A stretch of 35,906 nucleotides of DNA. It comes from REEB426 sp964551975 (GTDB lineage: Bacteria > Actinomycetota > Actinomycetes > S36-B12). The stretch lies in contig CAZKFI010000020.1 of assembly GCA_964551975.1 (NCBI GenBank), positions 1-35,906 of the forward strand, given 5' to 3'. The position numbers were made by a program, and so were the translations under genes. This document shows positions 16,363 through 24,303 of this stretch, piece after piece. The notes beneath the pieces are model-generated. The model searched no databases, was not told the DNA's origin, and saw nothing but the letters and a program-made list of their open reading frames with translations. The stretch's first letter is position 1, and each line of letters begins with the position of its first letter.

Positions 16363-18013
16363 GATCGCGCAGGCGGCCACGCTCGATCCGATCAATGCGG
16401 TAGCCGATCGCCTCGGTATTCCCACAGAGGCGGTGGAGCCGTACGGTCACTACAAAGCCAAGATCGACCTGAACTGGCTCGCGGCTCAACCTGAGAATCC
16501 GAATGCGCACCTGATTCTGGTGACGGCGATGAGTCCGACGCCGGCCGGGGAGGGCAAGACCACCACCAGCGTTGGTCTTGGTGATGGGCTCTCAGCCATT
16601 GGCAAGCGCACGATGATCTGTCTGCGCGAACCGTCACTTGGGCCTGTGTTCGGCATGAAAGGCGGCGCCGCAGGTGGTGGGCACGCCCAGATAGTGCCCA
16701 TGGAGGACATCAACCTGCATTTCACTGGCGACTTCCATGCGATCGGCCTTGCGCACAACCTGCTCTCTGCACTGATCGACAATCACATCCATCACGGCAA
16801 CGCCCTCGGAATCGATGTACGTCGTATCACCTGGAAGCGCGTGATGGATATGAATGACCGCGCTCTGCGCGATGTCGTCATCGGCTTGGGGGGTCCCGGT
16901 AACGGTTACCCGCGCGAGGACGGATTCGACATCACCGTTGCCTCAGAGATCATGGCCATCTTCTGCTTGGCCGAATCGCTGGATGATCTCAAGGAGCGGA
17001 TCGGACGTATCGTCATCGGCTACACCCGGGAGCGCCACCCCATCACCGCAGCCGAACTCAACGCTGCCGGCGCCATGACCGTGCTGCTCAAGGATGCCTT
17101 TCAACCCAATCTGGTGCAGAGCCTGGAACACACCCCAGCCTTCGTGCACGGTGGCCCATTCGCGAACATCGCCCACGGCTGTAACTCGGTGATTGCCACC
17201 AAGTCGGCACTGAAGCTGGCCGACTACGTGGTCACTGAAGCCGGCTTCGGAGCCGACCTCGGTGCGGAGAAGTTCCTGGACATCAAGTGTCGTAAATCCG
17301 GGCTCTGGCCATCGGCGGCGGTCATCGTGGCGACCATTCGCGCCATTAAGCATCACGGTGGGGTAGCCGCAAGCCACCTCGGCCAGGAAGACCTCGGTGC
17401 ACTTGCGAAGGGACTGGTCAATCTCGAACGGCATGTCCGCAACGTGAACGAGGTCTATGGCATTGCGTGCATCGTCTCGATCAATCGATTCACCACCGAC
17501 ACTGATGCCGAGATCGACCTAGTACGCCAACGCGTTGCCGATCTCGGCGTCCAGGTTGTGCTGGCAACGCACTGGGCTGACGGCAGTGCTGGTACTCGTG
17601 AGCTGGCCCAGCAGGTTGCTGACCTATGTGAGCAGCCTCAGCGTGGCTCATTCGTCTACACCGACGAGGAAGGGTTGCTGGCTAAGGTCACTGCCATCGC
17701 AAAGAAGGTGTACGGAGCAACGGAGGTCACGGCCGACTCCAAGGTGCGTGGACAGATTGCCGACCTGCAGGCCGCCGGCTACGGACACTTCCCTGTCTGC
17801 ATCGCCAAGACCCAGTACTCCTTCTCCACCGATCCGGGGCTACTTGGTGCACCAACGAGCCACAGCATGAATATTCGTGAAGTCCGACTCGCTGCCGGCG
17901 CAGAGTTCATCGTGATGGTCTGCGGCGACATCATGACCATGCCTGGTCTACCGAAGGTCCCATCCAGCGAGCGCATCGACCTGGTGGACGGTAAGGTCAC
18001 CGGACTGTTCTGA
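16346..18013 (+). CDS. fhs: Formate-tetrahydrofolate ligase
   Basis: 555-residue formyltetrahydrofolate synthetase, the normal family length. It has the P-loop TPAGEGKTTTSVGLGDGL around residue 65, the family signature GMKGGAAGGGHAQIVPMEDINLHFTGD and the late DIMTMPGLPKVPSS region. The start was set at ATG 16346 because the longer frame lies inside etfA and the family begins about 40 residues before the YGHYKAKIDL segment seen here. In this context it most likely works from 10-formyl-THF to formate and ATP, closing oxidation of the methyl groups released from betaine, dimethylglycine and sarcosine. FolD/FchA-type enzymes for the step between methylene- and formyl-THF are not in the window. 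Confidence 0.96.
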   Translation: MPSDIEIAQAATLDPINAVADRLGIPTEAVEPYGHYKAKIDLNWLAAQPENPNAHLILVTAMSPTPAGEGKTTTSVGLGDGLSAIGKRTMICLREPSLGPVFGMKGGAAGGGHAQIVPMEDINLHFTGDFHAIGLAHNLLSALIDNHIHHGNALGIDVRRITWKRVMDMNDRALRDVVIGLGGPGNGYPREDGFDITVASEIMAIFCLAESLDDLKERIGRIVIGYTRERHPITAAELNAAGAMTVLLKDAFQPNLVQSLEHTPAFVHGGPFANIAHGCNSVIATKSALKLADYVVTEAGFGADLGAEKFLDIKCRKSGLWPSAAVIVATIRAIKHHGGVAASHLGQEDLGALAKGLVNLERHVRNVNEVYGIACIVSINRFTTDTDAEIDLVRQRVADLGVQVVLATHWADGSAGTRELAQQVADLCEQPQRGSFVYTDEEGLLAKVTAIAKKVYGATEVTADSKVRGQIADLQAAGYGHFPVCIAKTQYSFSTDPGLLGAPTSHSMNIREVRLAAGAEFIVMVCGDIMTMPGLPKVPSSERIDLVDGKVTGLF

Positions 18014-18022
18014 AAGGAAATC

Positions 18023-18913
18023 ATGACCACATTTACGGAGTTCCTGCAGTCGAGTTCGGTCGTCGTAGGCGACGGTGCGATGGGCACCATGCTGCAGGAT
18101 TCCGGGCTCGATGATGGTGGTTCACCTGAACTGTGGAACGTGGAGTATCCGGATCGAGTCGCCGCCATTCTCGAGGCTTACGCTGCCGCCGGATCCCAAC
18201 TGTTGACCACGAATACGTTTGGCGGAAGTCGTCCCCGACTACAGATGCACGATCTGCAGGACCGTGTCCACGAACTCAACGAAGCGGGGGCGCGGGTCGC
18301 GCGCTCGGTCGCAGATCGCTACCCAGGCACATACGTCCTCGGTGACATCGGCCCTTCGGGCGAACTGATGGAGCCAATGGGGACATTGACGCCGGAGGAC
18401 GCCCAGGCAATCTTCGCCGAGCAGATCGGTGGCCTGGTAGCCGGCGGCGTGGACGGCATCCTGATTGAGACCATGAGCGACCTCAGTGAGGTTGAGGCTG
18501 CAATTCGCGCCGCACAGCAGGTCGCCCCCGGACTCCCCATCATCGCGACGTTGAGCTTCGACACGAACCTGCGCACCATGATGGGCGTACGACCCGAGGA
18601 CGCCGTGCGCACCATCGGCGAATTCGGTGCAACGGTCGTGGGCGCAAACTGCGGCCGCGGTACCGACGAGATGCGCATCATCGCCACGGCCATGGTGGAG
18701 GCACGCCCGGAAGGACTCCTCCTCATTACCCAGTCGAATGCCGGACTCCCACGACTCCAAGGTGATGTGTTCGTCTACGACGGCACCCCGGAGGAGATGG
18801 CCAAGTTCGCCGTTGAGATGCGTGATCTGGGTATTGACGTGATTGGTGCCTGCTGCGGATCCACCCCCGACCACATCCGTGCCATTCGCGCTGCGGTCGC
18901 TATCGGCCAATAG
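18023..18913 (+). CDS. Homocysteine S-methyltransferase domain protein (BHMT/MetH-N type)
   Basis: 296-residue stand-alone Hcy-binding barrel. It starts with VVVGDGAMGTMLQDSG, has LLTTNTFGG and LIETMSDLSEVEAAI, and carries the zinc cysteines in VGANCGRG (first) and IGACCGSTPDH (second and third). It makes methionine by methylating homocysteine. The methyl donor could be glycine betaine directly, as in BHMT, or the methylated corrinoid protein of this cluster, as in a split MetH. The overall style resembles the first module of MetH. It begins 9 bp after fhs with an AAAGGAAATC ribosome site and is the last gene of the GntR-led operon. A hairpin lies 46 bp downstream. Confidence 0.88.
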   Translation: MTTFTEFLQSSSVVVGDGAMGTMLQDSGLDDGGSPELWNVEYPDRVAAILEAYAAAGSQLLTTNTFGGSRPRLQMHDLQDRVHELNEAGARVARSVADRYPGTYVLGDIGPSGELMEPMGTLTPEDAQAIFAEQIGGLVAGGVDGILIETMSDLSEVEAAIRAAQQVAPGLPIIATLSFDTNLRTMMGVRPEDAVRTIGEFGATVVGANCGRGTDEMRIIATAMVEARPEGLLLITQSNAGLPRLQGDVFVYDGTPEEMAKFAVEMRDLGIDVIGACCGSTPDHIRAIRAAVAIGQ

Positions 18914-18958
18914 GCCATCGCCCGCCTGTTCGTCACTACGCCTACCCGTCGTCAACCT

Positions 18959-18981
18959 GGGAGTGACCTCAGATCACTCCC
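18959..18981. terminator. 8-bp inverted repeat with 7-nt loop, possible terminator or operator
   Basis: GGGAGTGA-N7-TCACTCCC lies in the 113 bp between the homocysteine methyltransferase and the glutamine synthetase-like gene. There is no U-tract, so either factor-assisted termination or a regulator-binding site for the following operon is possible. A GGAGG ribosome site follows at the end of the interval. Confidence 0.4.
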
Positions 18982-19026
18982 GCCTAGTCGGGCAGGGTTG
19001 GATAGGGGCAGAGCGGAGGAGTTGCC

Positions 19027-20391
19027 ATGAGCGAAGCGCCTATCAGGACCATTGAGCAGCTACGTGCCGAGGTGGAGGCCGGTCGAATCGACACCGTGGC
19101 TGTTGCCATCACCGATATGCAGGGGCGACTGCAGGGTAAGCGCATTCACGCCCAGTACTTCCTCGACGAGGTACTGCATCACGGGACTGAGGGCTGCAAC
19201 TACCTGCTGGCCGTGGACATCGATATGAACACGGTGGGTGGGTACGCACTGAGTTCCTGGGACACCGGATATGGCGACATGGTCATGGTGCCCGACCTGA
19301 ACACCCTGCATCGCCAGAGTTGGCAGCCGGGCACGGTCGGCGTGCTCTGCGACCTCCAGCGCGAAGAAGGTGGTGATGTCACCCCCTCACCTCGGCAGAT
19401 TCTTCGGCGACAACTCGAGCGCCTCACCACAGCTGGCATGAATGCGTTCGTGGGTACCGAGCTGGAGTTCATTGTCTTCTTGGATTCCTACGAAGAAGCG
19501 TGGGATAGCGGGTACCGCGATCTCACGCCTGCAAATCAGTACAACGTGGACTACTCCATGCTCGGGACCGCTCGCGTCGAGCCGCTACTCCGTCGGATCC
19601 GCAACGCCATGTCAGATGCCGGAATGGTGGTCGAGAGCGTAAAGGGCGAGTGCAACCTCGGCCAGCACGAGATCGCCTTTCGCTACACGGACGCTCTCCG
19701 CACCTGTGACAACCACGTCATCTACAAGACCGGTGCCAAAGAGATCGCAGCCCAGGAAGGTGTCTCACTCACCTTTATGGCCAAGTACAACCAGCGTGAA
19801 GGCAACTCATGCCACATTCACCTCTCTTTCCGTGGGGCCGACGGTGCACTGGTGATGGCCGATGACAACGACCCCCAGGGTCTATCTGAGATCGGTAAGG
19901 CATTCATTGCCGGTCAACTTGCGCATATCAAGGAACTGACCCTGCTCTACGCCCCGCAGATCAACTCCTACAAGCGCTTCGTCGAGGGCTCATTTGCCCC
20001 AACGGCCCTTCGCTGGGGCCGCGACAACCGCACCTGCTCCTTCCGGCTTGTCGGCCATGGTCCCTCGCTTCGGCTGGAGAATCGCGTTCCCGGTGGTGAC
20101 GTCAATCCCTATCTGAGCGTGGCCGGAATGATCGCCGCAGGTCTGGACGGCATCCAGCGCAACCTGCCGCTGGAGCCGATCTTCACCGGCAACGCCTACG
20201 TCAGCGACTCAGAACGCGTCCCCACATCGATGCGCGATGCCCTCGACCTGTGGCAAGGCTCGGCATGGATCCGTGACACCTTCGGTGCCGACGTTCAGGA
20301 TCACTACGCCAATATGGCGCGCATCGAGATGGCAGCCTTCGCGGCAACCGTCACGGATTGGGAGCGATACCGCGGGTTTGAGCGCCTGTAG
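19027..20391 (+). CDS. Glutamine synthetase-like gamma-glutamylamine ligase (GlnA4/PuuA type)
   Basis: 454-residue protein of the glutamine synthetase family, in the branch that joins glutamate to amines rather than ammonia. Visible catalytic segments are TELEFIVF (metal-binding Glu), GECNLGQHEIAFRY, GNSCHIHLSF, NSYKRFVEGSFAPTALRWG and RLENRVPGGDVNPYLSVAGM. The N-terminal DMQGRLQGKRIHAQYFL replaces the true-GS beta-grasp consensus, as in GlnA2-4/PuuA proteins. It is followed by an ALDH and an SDR and faces an amidotransferase. I recall the same four families (GlnA4, amidotransferase, AldC, SDR) side by side in Mycobacterium tuberculosis. The SDR in place of an amine oxidase points to an amino alcohol such as ethanolamine as the amine; that is inference. 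Confidence 0.85.
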   Translation: MSEAPIRTIEQLRAEVEAGRIDTVAVAITDMQGRLQGKRIHAQYFLDEVLHHGTEGCNYLLAVDIDMNTVGGYALSSWDTGYGDMVMVPDLNTLHRQSWQPGTVGVLCDLQREEGGDVTPSPRQILRRQLERLTTAGMNAFVGTELEFIVFLDSYEEAWDSGYRDLTPANQYNVDYSMLGTARVEPLLRRIRNAMSDAGMVVESVKGECNLGQHEIAFRYTDALRTCDNHVIYKTGAKEIAAQEGVSLTFMAKYNQREGNSCHIHLSFRGADGALVMADDNDPQGLSEIGKAFIAGQLAHIKELTLLYAPQINSYKRFVEGSFAPTALRWGRDNRTCSFRLVGHGPSLRLENRVPGGDVNPYLSVAGMIAAGLDGIQRNLPLEPIFTGNAYVSDSERVPTSMRDALDLWQGSAWIRDTFGADVQDHYANMARIEMAAFAATVTDWERYRGFERL

Positions 20392-20423
20392 TCTGCGAAT
20401 CACCTCGACGAATCTGGAGCATC

Positions 20424-21782
20424 ATGGCACCCGTTCTGAATCCAGCTGACGAATCTGTCATCGCTGACGTTCCGAGTCTGAGCGCTGAGCAAGCAGACGC
20501 GGCAATCGAGGCGGCCGAGCGCGCCCTGCCGGCATGGCGAGCGGTAGCACCGGCTGATCGAGCCCGTCTACTGCGCCGCTTCGCAGCGGTTGTTCGCGAT
20601 CATCGCGAGGAACTCGCACAACTCGAAGTGGCGAACGCCGGTCACACCATCGGCAATGCCCGTGGTGAAGCCGACAATGTGGCCAACGTGCTGGACTACT
20701 ACAGCGGCGCTCCCGAGCGACTTTTCGGCCGTCAGATTCCCGTGCCCAATGGGTTGAACGTCACCTTCAAGGAGTCCATCGGTGTCGTTGGTGTGATCGT
20801 CCCGTGGAACTTCCCGATGCCCATCGCCGGCTGGGGCTTCGTTCCGGCACTGGCCGCCGGCTGCACGGTGGTGCTCAAGCCTGCTGAGTTGACACCGCTG
20901 ACAGCGGTACGCCTGGCGGAATTGGGGCTGGAGGCCGGCTTGCCGGAGCACGTCTTCACCGTGGTTACCGGTAAGGGATCGGTGGTTGGCCAACGCTTCG
21001 TCGACCACCCGGCCGTACGCAAGGTGGTCTTCACCGGATCCACCTCCGTGGGAACTCAGGTCATGGCGGGATGCGCGCAGCAGATCAAGCGCGTCACCTT
21101 GGAACTAGGTGGCAAGAGCGCGAACATCATCTTCGCTGATAGTGACTTGGAGCGAGCTGCCGCGATGGCGCCATACGGTGTCTTCGATAACGCCGGTCAG
21201 GACTGCTGCGCTCGCTCGCGGATCCTCGTACAGCGTTCGGTTTTCGATCGCTTCATGGGACTCTTCGAATCCGCGGTCTCCGGGCTGGTGGTCGGTGATC
21301 CCACGGCCGACGCCACCGAGATGGGTCCGCTGATCTCCCAGGGTCAGCGTGACGTGGTGCGTTCCTTCGTACCGGACGGTGCACCCGTTGCATTCCAGGG
21401 CACCTGCCCGGATGGTGCCGGGTTTTGGTTCCCACCCACAGTGCTGGCGCCGGTGGCAGCCACCGACCGTGCCTTTCAGGAAGAGATCTTCGGTCCGGTG
21501 GTTGTCGTGGTGCCCTTCGAGGACGAAGCAGAGGCAATCAGGCTGGCAAATGATTCCGAGTACGGGCTCTCCGGGTCAATCTGGAGTCGTGACATTGGGC
21601 GTGCCATGCGCGTAGCCCGCGCAGTGGAGACCGGGAATCTTTCGGTCAACTCCAACTCCTCGGTGCGCTACTGGACTCCATTCGGTGGCTTCAAGCGATC
21701 AGGACTGGGCCGTGAACTCGGTCCAGATGCCCTCGATGCATTCACCGAGGTTAAGAACGTGTTCATCGACACCACGAGTTGA
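20424..21782 (+). CDS. Aldehyde dehydrogenase (gamma-glutamyl-aminoaldehyde type, AldC/PuuC-like)
   Basis: 452-residue NAD(P)-dependent aldehyde dehydrogenase. It has VIVPWNFPMPI, the FTGSTSVG cofactor loop, the general base Glu in ELGGKSANI and the nucleophile in the DNAGQDCCARSR segment. It lacks the usual N-terminal extension of about 20-40 residues, so it is short but complete. It follows the glutamine synthetase-like gene by 32 bp and precedes the SDR by 26 bp, suggesting it oxidises a gamma-glutamylated aldehyde to the acid. It is clearly a different paralogue from betB at the left edge. Confidence 0.85.
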   Translation: MAPVLNPADESVIADVPSLSAEQADAAIEAAERALPAWRAVAPADRARLLRRFAAVVRDHREELAQLEVANAGHTIGNARGEADNVANVLDYYSGAPERLFGRQIPVPNGLNVTFKESIGVVGVIVPWNFPMPIAGWGFVPALAAGCTVVLKPAELTPLTAVRLAELGLEAGLPEHVFTVVTGKGSVVGQRFVDHPAVRKVVFTGSTSVGTQVMAGCAQQIKRVTLELGGKSANIIFADSDLERAAAMAPYGVFDNAGQDCCARSRILVQRSVFDRFMGLFESAVSGLVVGDPTADATEMGPLISQGQRDVVRSFVPDGAPVAFQGTCPDGAGFWFPPTVLAPVAATDRAFQEEIFGPVVVVVPFEDEAEAIRLANDSEYGLSGSIWSRDIGRAMRVARAVETGNLSVNSNSSVRYWTPFGGFKRSGLGRELGPDALDAFTEVKNVFIDTTS

Positions 21783-21808
21783 TCGACGCCAGCACGAGAA
21801 GGAGAGCC

Positions 21809-22588
21809 ATGACGAGCAGCAAGTGCCGACGCCTTGAGGATCGCGTAGCAGTCGTGACCGGTGGCGGTAGCGGAATCGGACTGGCCACGGTCCGACGCTT
21901 CGCAGACGAGGGCGCCAAGGTGGTGATCGGTGACCTTGATCCCACATCAGGCCAAGCCATCGCCGACGAGGTGGGCGGTCTCTTCGTGCGGACGGATGTG
22001 ACCAGTCCCGACGATGTTGCAGGCATGTTCGCTGCGGCAAAGCAAGCCTTCGGCCGGGTCGACATCGCCTTCAACAACGCTGGGATCTCCCCGCCTGACG
22101 ACGACTCGATCCTCGAAACCGGCCTTGATGCCTGGCGGCGGGTTCAAGAGGTAAACCTGACGTCGGTCTATCTGTGCTGCAAGGAGGTACTGCCCATCAT
22201 GTTGGAACAGGGCAAGGGCTCCATCATCAACACGGCATCATTCGTTGCCACCATGGCCGCGGCAACATCGCAGATCTCCTACACCGCGTCTAAAGGTGGC
22301 GTACTGGCCATGACGCGCGAGCTTGGTGTTCAGTTCGCCCGTTCCGGCGTTCGGGTCAATGCGCTGTCTCCAGGACCGGTCAACACTCCGCTCTTGGTCG
22401 AACTGTTCGCCAAGGATCCTGAGCGAGCTGCCCGTCGACTGGTGCATATTCCGCTGGGGCGTTTCGGCGAAGCAGACGAGATCGCGGCAGCAGTGGCCTT
22501 CCTGGCCAGTGACGACGCGTCATTCATCACCGCATCGAACTTCCTCGTCGATGGAGGCATTAGCGGGGCGTACGTCACGCCCCTGTGA
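21809..22588 (+). CDS. Short-chain dehydrogenase/reductase
   Basis: 259-residue classical SDR with the TGGGSGIGLA cofactor motif, an acidic Asp after the second strand (GDLDP, NAD preference), NNAG, a catalytic Ser in NTASF and YTASK. It ends with FLVDGGISGAYVTPL, a full-length C-terminus. ATG 21809 is preceded by AAGGAGAG and was preferred to an in-frame start overlapping the ALDH end. As third gene of the gamma-glutamylamine operon it is placed to oxidise a hydroxyl group to the aldehyde used by the neighbouring ALDH. Its 3' end overlaps that of the convergent amidotransferase gene by 14 bp. Confidence 0.88.
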   Translation: MTSSKCRRLEDRVAVVTGGGSGIGLATVRRFADEGAKVVIGDLDPTSGQAIADEVGGLFVRTDVTSPDDVAGMFAAAKQAFGRVDIAFNNAGISPPDDDSILETGLDAWRRVQEVNLTSVYLCCKEVLPIMLEQGKGSIINTASFVATMAAATSQISYTASKGGVLAMTRELGVQFARSGVRVNALSPGPVNTPLLVELFAKDPERAARRLVHIPLGRFGEADEIAAAVAFLASDDASFITASNFLVDGGISGAYVTPL

Positions 22589-23315
22589 GTGCGTCCCTGA
22601 GATCCGCCTGGCTGCTTCGGTAGCGCAATGCAGCGTCCAAAAACGCCGCCACGAGTGGTCTGTCGCTGATCCGACGATCCGGATGCTCCGGGTGCCACTG
22701 GACCCCAAGGCAGAAGTCGCTGCTGGGGTCCTCACAGGCCTCCACGGTCCCGTCTTCGGCGTATCCGCAGACGGTGAGATCACCGGCATGTTCCACTGCC
22801 TGGTGGTGCGATGAGTTCACCACGACGTCCGTTGACCCGAGGAGTCGTGCCACCAGCGAACCCTCCACGAGCCGGGCGCCATGGTCGTTGAAGTGAGCCG
22901 GTTTGATCCGGTGCACTGTGCCAGTCTGCAGATCAGGGAGGTTCTGGATCAGCGATCCGCCATGGGCCACGGCCATGATCTGTAGTCCACGGCAGATCCC
23001 AAAGACCGGCATCTGCCGACGGCGTGCCCCCCGATACAACATGAGGTCGGAGGCATCTCGTGTCTCCCGGGGCGCGTCCGCCGTCTCATGCGGTTCTGCA
23101 CCGTAAAGCCGCGCGTCGACATCGGCGCCACCGACGATGACTAAGCCATCGAGGCGATCCAGGATCCCGTCGTCATCGGTAGGCGGAATCAGAACGAGGT
23201 TCGCATCGGCAAACGTATCGAGGTACCAATGCGGCAGTACCGCTGCAGGGATCTGCCAAGCACCCCATGCCGCAGGTTCGAAATAACAGGTCACTCCGAT
23301 GGCCGGCTTGGACAC
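22575..23315 (-). CDS. Class-I glutamine amidotransferase-like gamma-glutamyl hydrolase (PuuD-like)
   Basis: 246-residue peptidase C26-type protein. It has the GGADVDARLYG segment, the nucleophile Cys in PVFGICRGLQIMAVAHGG, and the His-Glu pair in GVQWHPEHP. PuuD-type enzymes cut gamma-glutamyl amides to release glutamate. It lies convergent with the glutamine synthetase/ALDH/SDR operon and 22 bp downstream of rlmB on the same strand. It may therefore be transcribed with the core carD-rlmB operon even though its chemistry fits the neighbouring amine pathway. The exact gamma-glutamyl substrate is not visible from sequence. Confidence 0.83.
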   Translation of the reverse strand: MSKPAIGVTCYFEPAAWGAWQIPAAVLPHWYLDTFADANLVLIPPTDDDGILDRLDGLVIVGGADVDARLYGAEPHETADAPRETRDASDLMLYRGARRRQMPVFGICRGLQIMAVAHGGSLIQNLPDLQTGTVHRIKPAHFNDHGARLVEGSLVARLLGSTDVVVNSSHHQAVEHAGDLTVCGYAEDGTVEACEDPSSDFCLGVQWHPEHPDRRISDRPLVAAFLDAALRYRSSQADLRDALTGA

Positions 23316-23337
23316 GCCCTCATCCTTGCAGAAGCCG

Positions 23338-24279
23338 TTACCCGTTCAGATTCGCACGCGCCTGGGAGAGTGCGTATAGGCAGACCCCGGCGGCCACCGA
23401 TGCGTTTAGCGAGTCAACACCAGGCTGCACGGGAATTCGAACACGCCAATCACACGCCTCGGCGACGAGCCGTGAGAGTCCAGCACCCTCCGAGCCCACC
23501 ACGAGCACCACGCGATCGGCAAGAACATCCGTGCGCATGGTCGCCAAATCTGTGCCATCGGTCGCATCTAGTCCGATGATGATCCAGCCCTGCGTGGCCA
23601 ACTCGCGAAGGGCACGGGTGAGGTTGGTGACCTGCACCACCGGCACATGTGCCAGGGCTCCCGCTGAAGCCTTCCAGGCCCCTGCCGTCACTCGAGCGGA
23701 TCTGCGAGAGGCGACGATCAGCCCGCCGGCACCGAAGGCCCACGATGAACGGGCAATCGCACCAAGGTTGCCGGTGTCAGTAACGCCGTCAAGTGCAACC
23801 AACACCTGCGCCTGGGCCACGTCCGCCAAGTCCGCGTAGGCGTATTCGGGAAGCTGCAACACCATCCCCTGGTGGACCTCCCCGGCCGCCAGTTCATCGA
23901 CCTGGCTCTTGACCACCTCGTCGACCGGAATATTGCGCGAACGCGCTAAATGAATCGCCTCCCGCCAGCGCGCGTCAGCATCGGACTTACTCTGCAGGAT
24001 CAACCGAGTTGCAGGCGCACCCGAGCGAAGTGCCTCAACCACCGCATTGCGGCCAACGATCACATCCTGCAGTGGCTTGGTTCGAGCACCACGTGAAGCC
24101 GACTTCGCCTCTGCCGATCGGTCACGCCGAGCCGCAGGGTGGTACTGCCGATCCTCCGCCTTGGGTGTTGGGCCCTTACCGGCTAGTGCGCGGCGACGGT
24201 TACCGCCCGATCCAACCTGTGCTCCCTTCTTGGAGCCAGTAGATCGCACTGCACCACGTCTTTGCGAATTGCCTGCCAT
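23338..24279 (-). CDS. rlmB: 23S rRNA (guanosine-2'-O-)-methyltransferase RlmB (SpoU/TrmH family)
   Basis: 313-residue SpoU-class rRNA methyltransferase. A basic, Gly/Arg-rich, probably disordered leader of about 70 residues precedes the substrate-binding domain (VIVGRNAVVEALRSG). The knotted SAM domain follows, with LVALDGVTDTGNLGAIARSSWAFG, LVVGSEGAGLSRLVAEACD and VQPGVDSLNASVAAGVCLYAL. It is 24 bp downstream of cysS, matching the actinobacterial ispD-ispF-cysS-rlmB order. A long basic leader is common in actinobacterial members as I know them. Confidence 0.94.
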   Translation of the reverse strand: MAGNSQRRGAVRSTGSKKGAQVGSGGNRRRALAGKGPTPKAEDRQYHPAARRDRSAEAKSASRGARTKPLQDVIVGRNAVVEALRSGAPATRLILQSKSDADARWREAIHLARSRNIPVDEVVKSQVDELAAGEVHQGMVLQLPEYAYADLADVAQAQVLVALDGVTDTGNLGAIARSSWAFGAGGLIVASRRSARVTAGAWKASAGALAHVPVVQVTNLTRALRELATQGWIIIGLDATDGTDLATMRTDVLADRVVLVVGSEGAGLSRLVAEACDWRVRIPVQPGVDSLNASVAAGVCLYALSQARANLNG

Positions 24280-24303
24280 CCCTGCACTGTAATGCGTGAC
24301 GAA

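Noticed and set aside
18239..18955. Long minus-strand frame opposite the homocysteine methyltransferase
   Set aside because: No family-like segments; the plus strand has the complete zinc-binding methyltransferase pattern.
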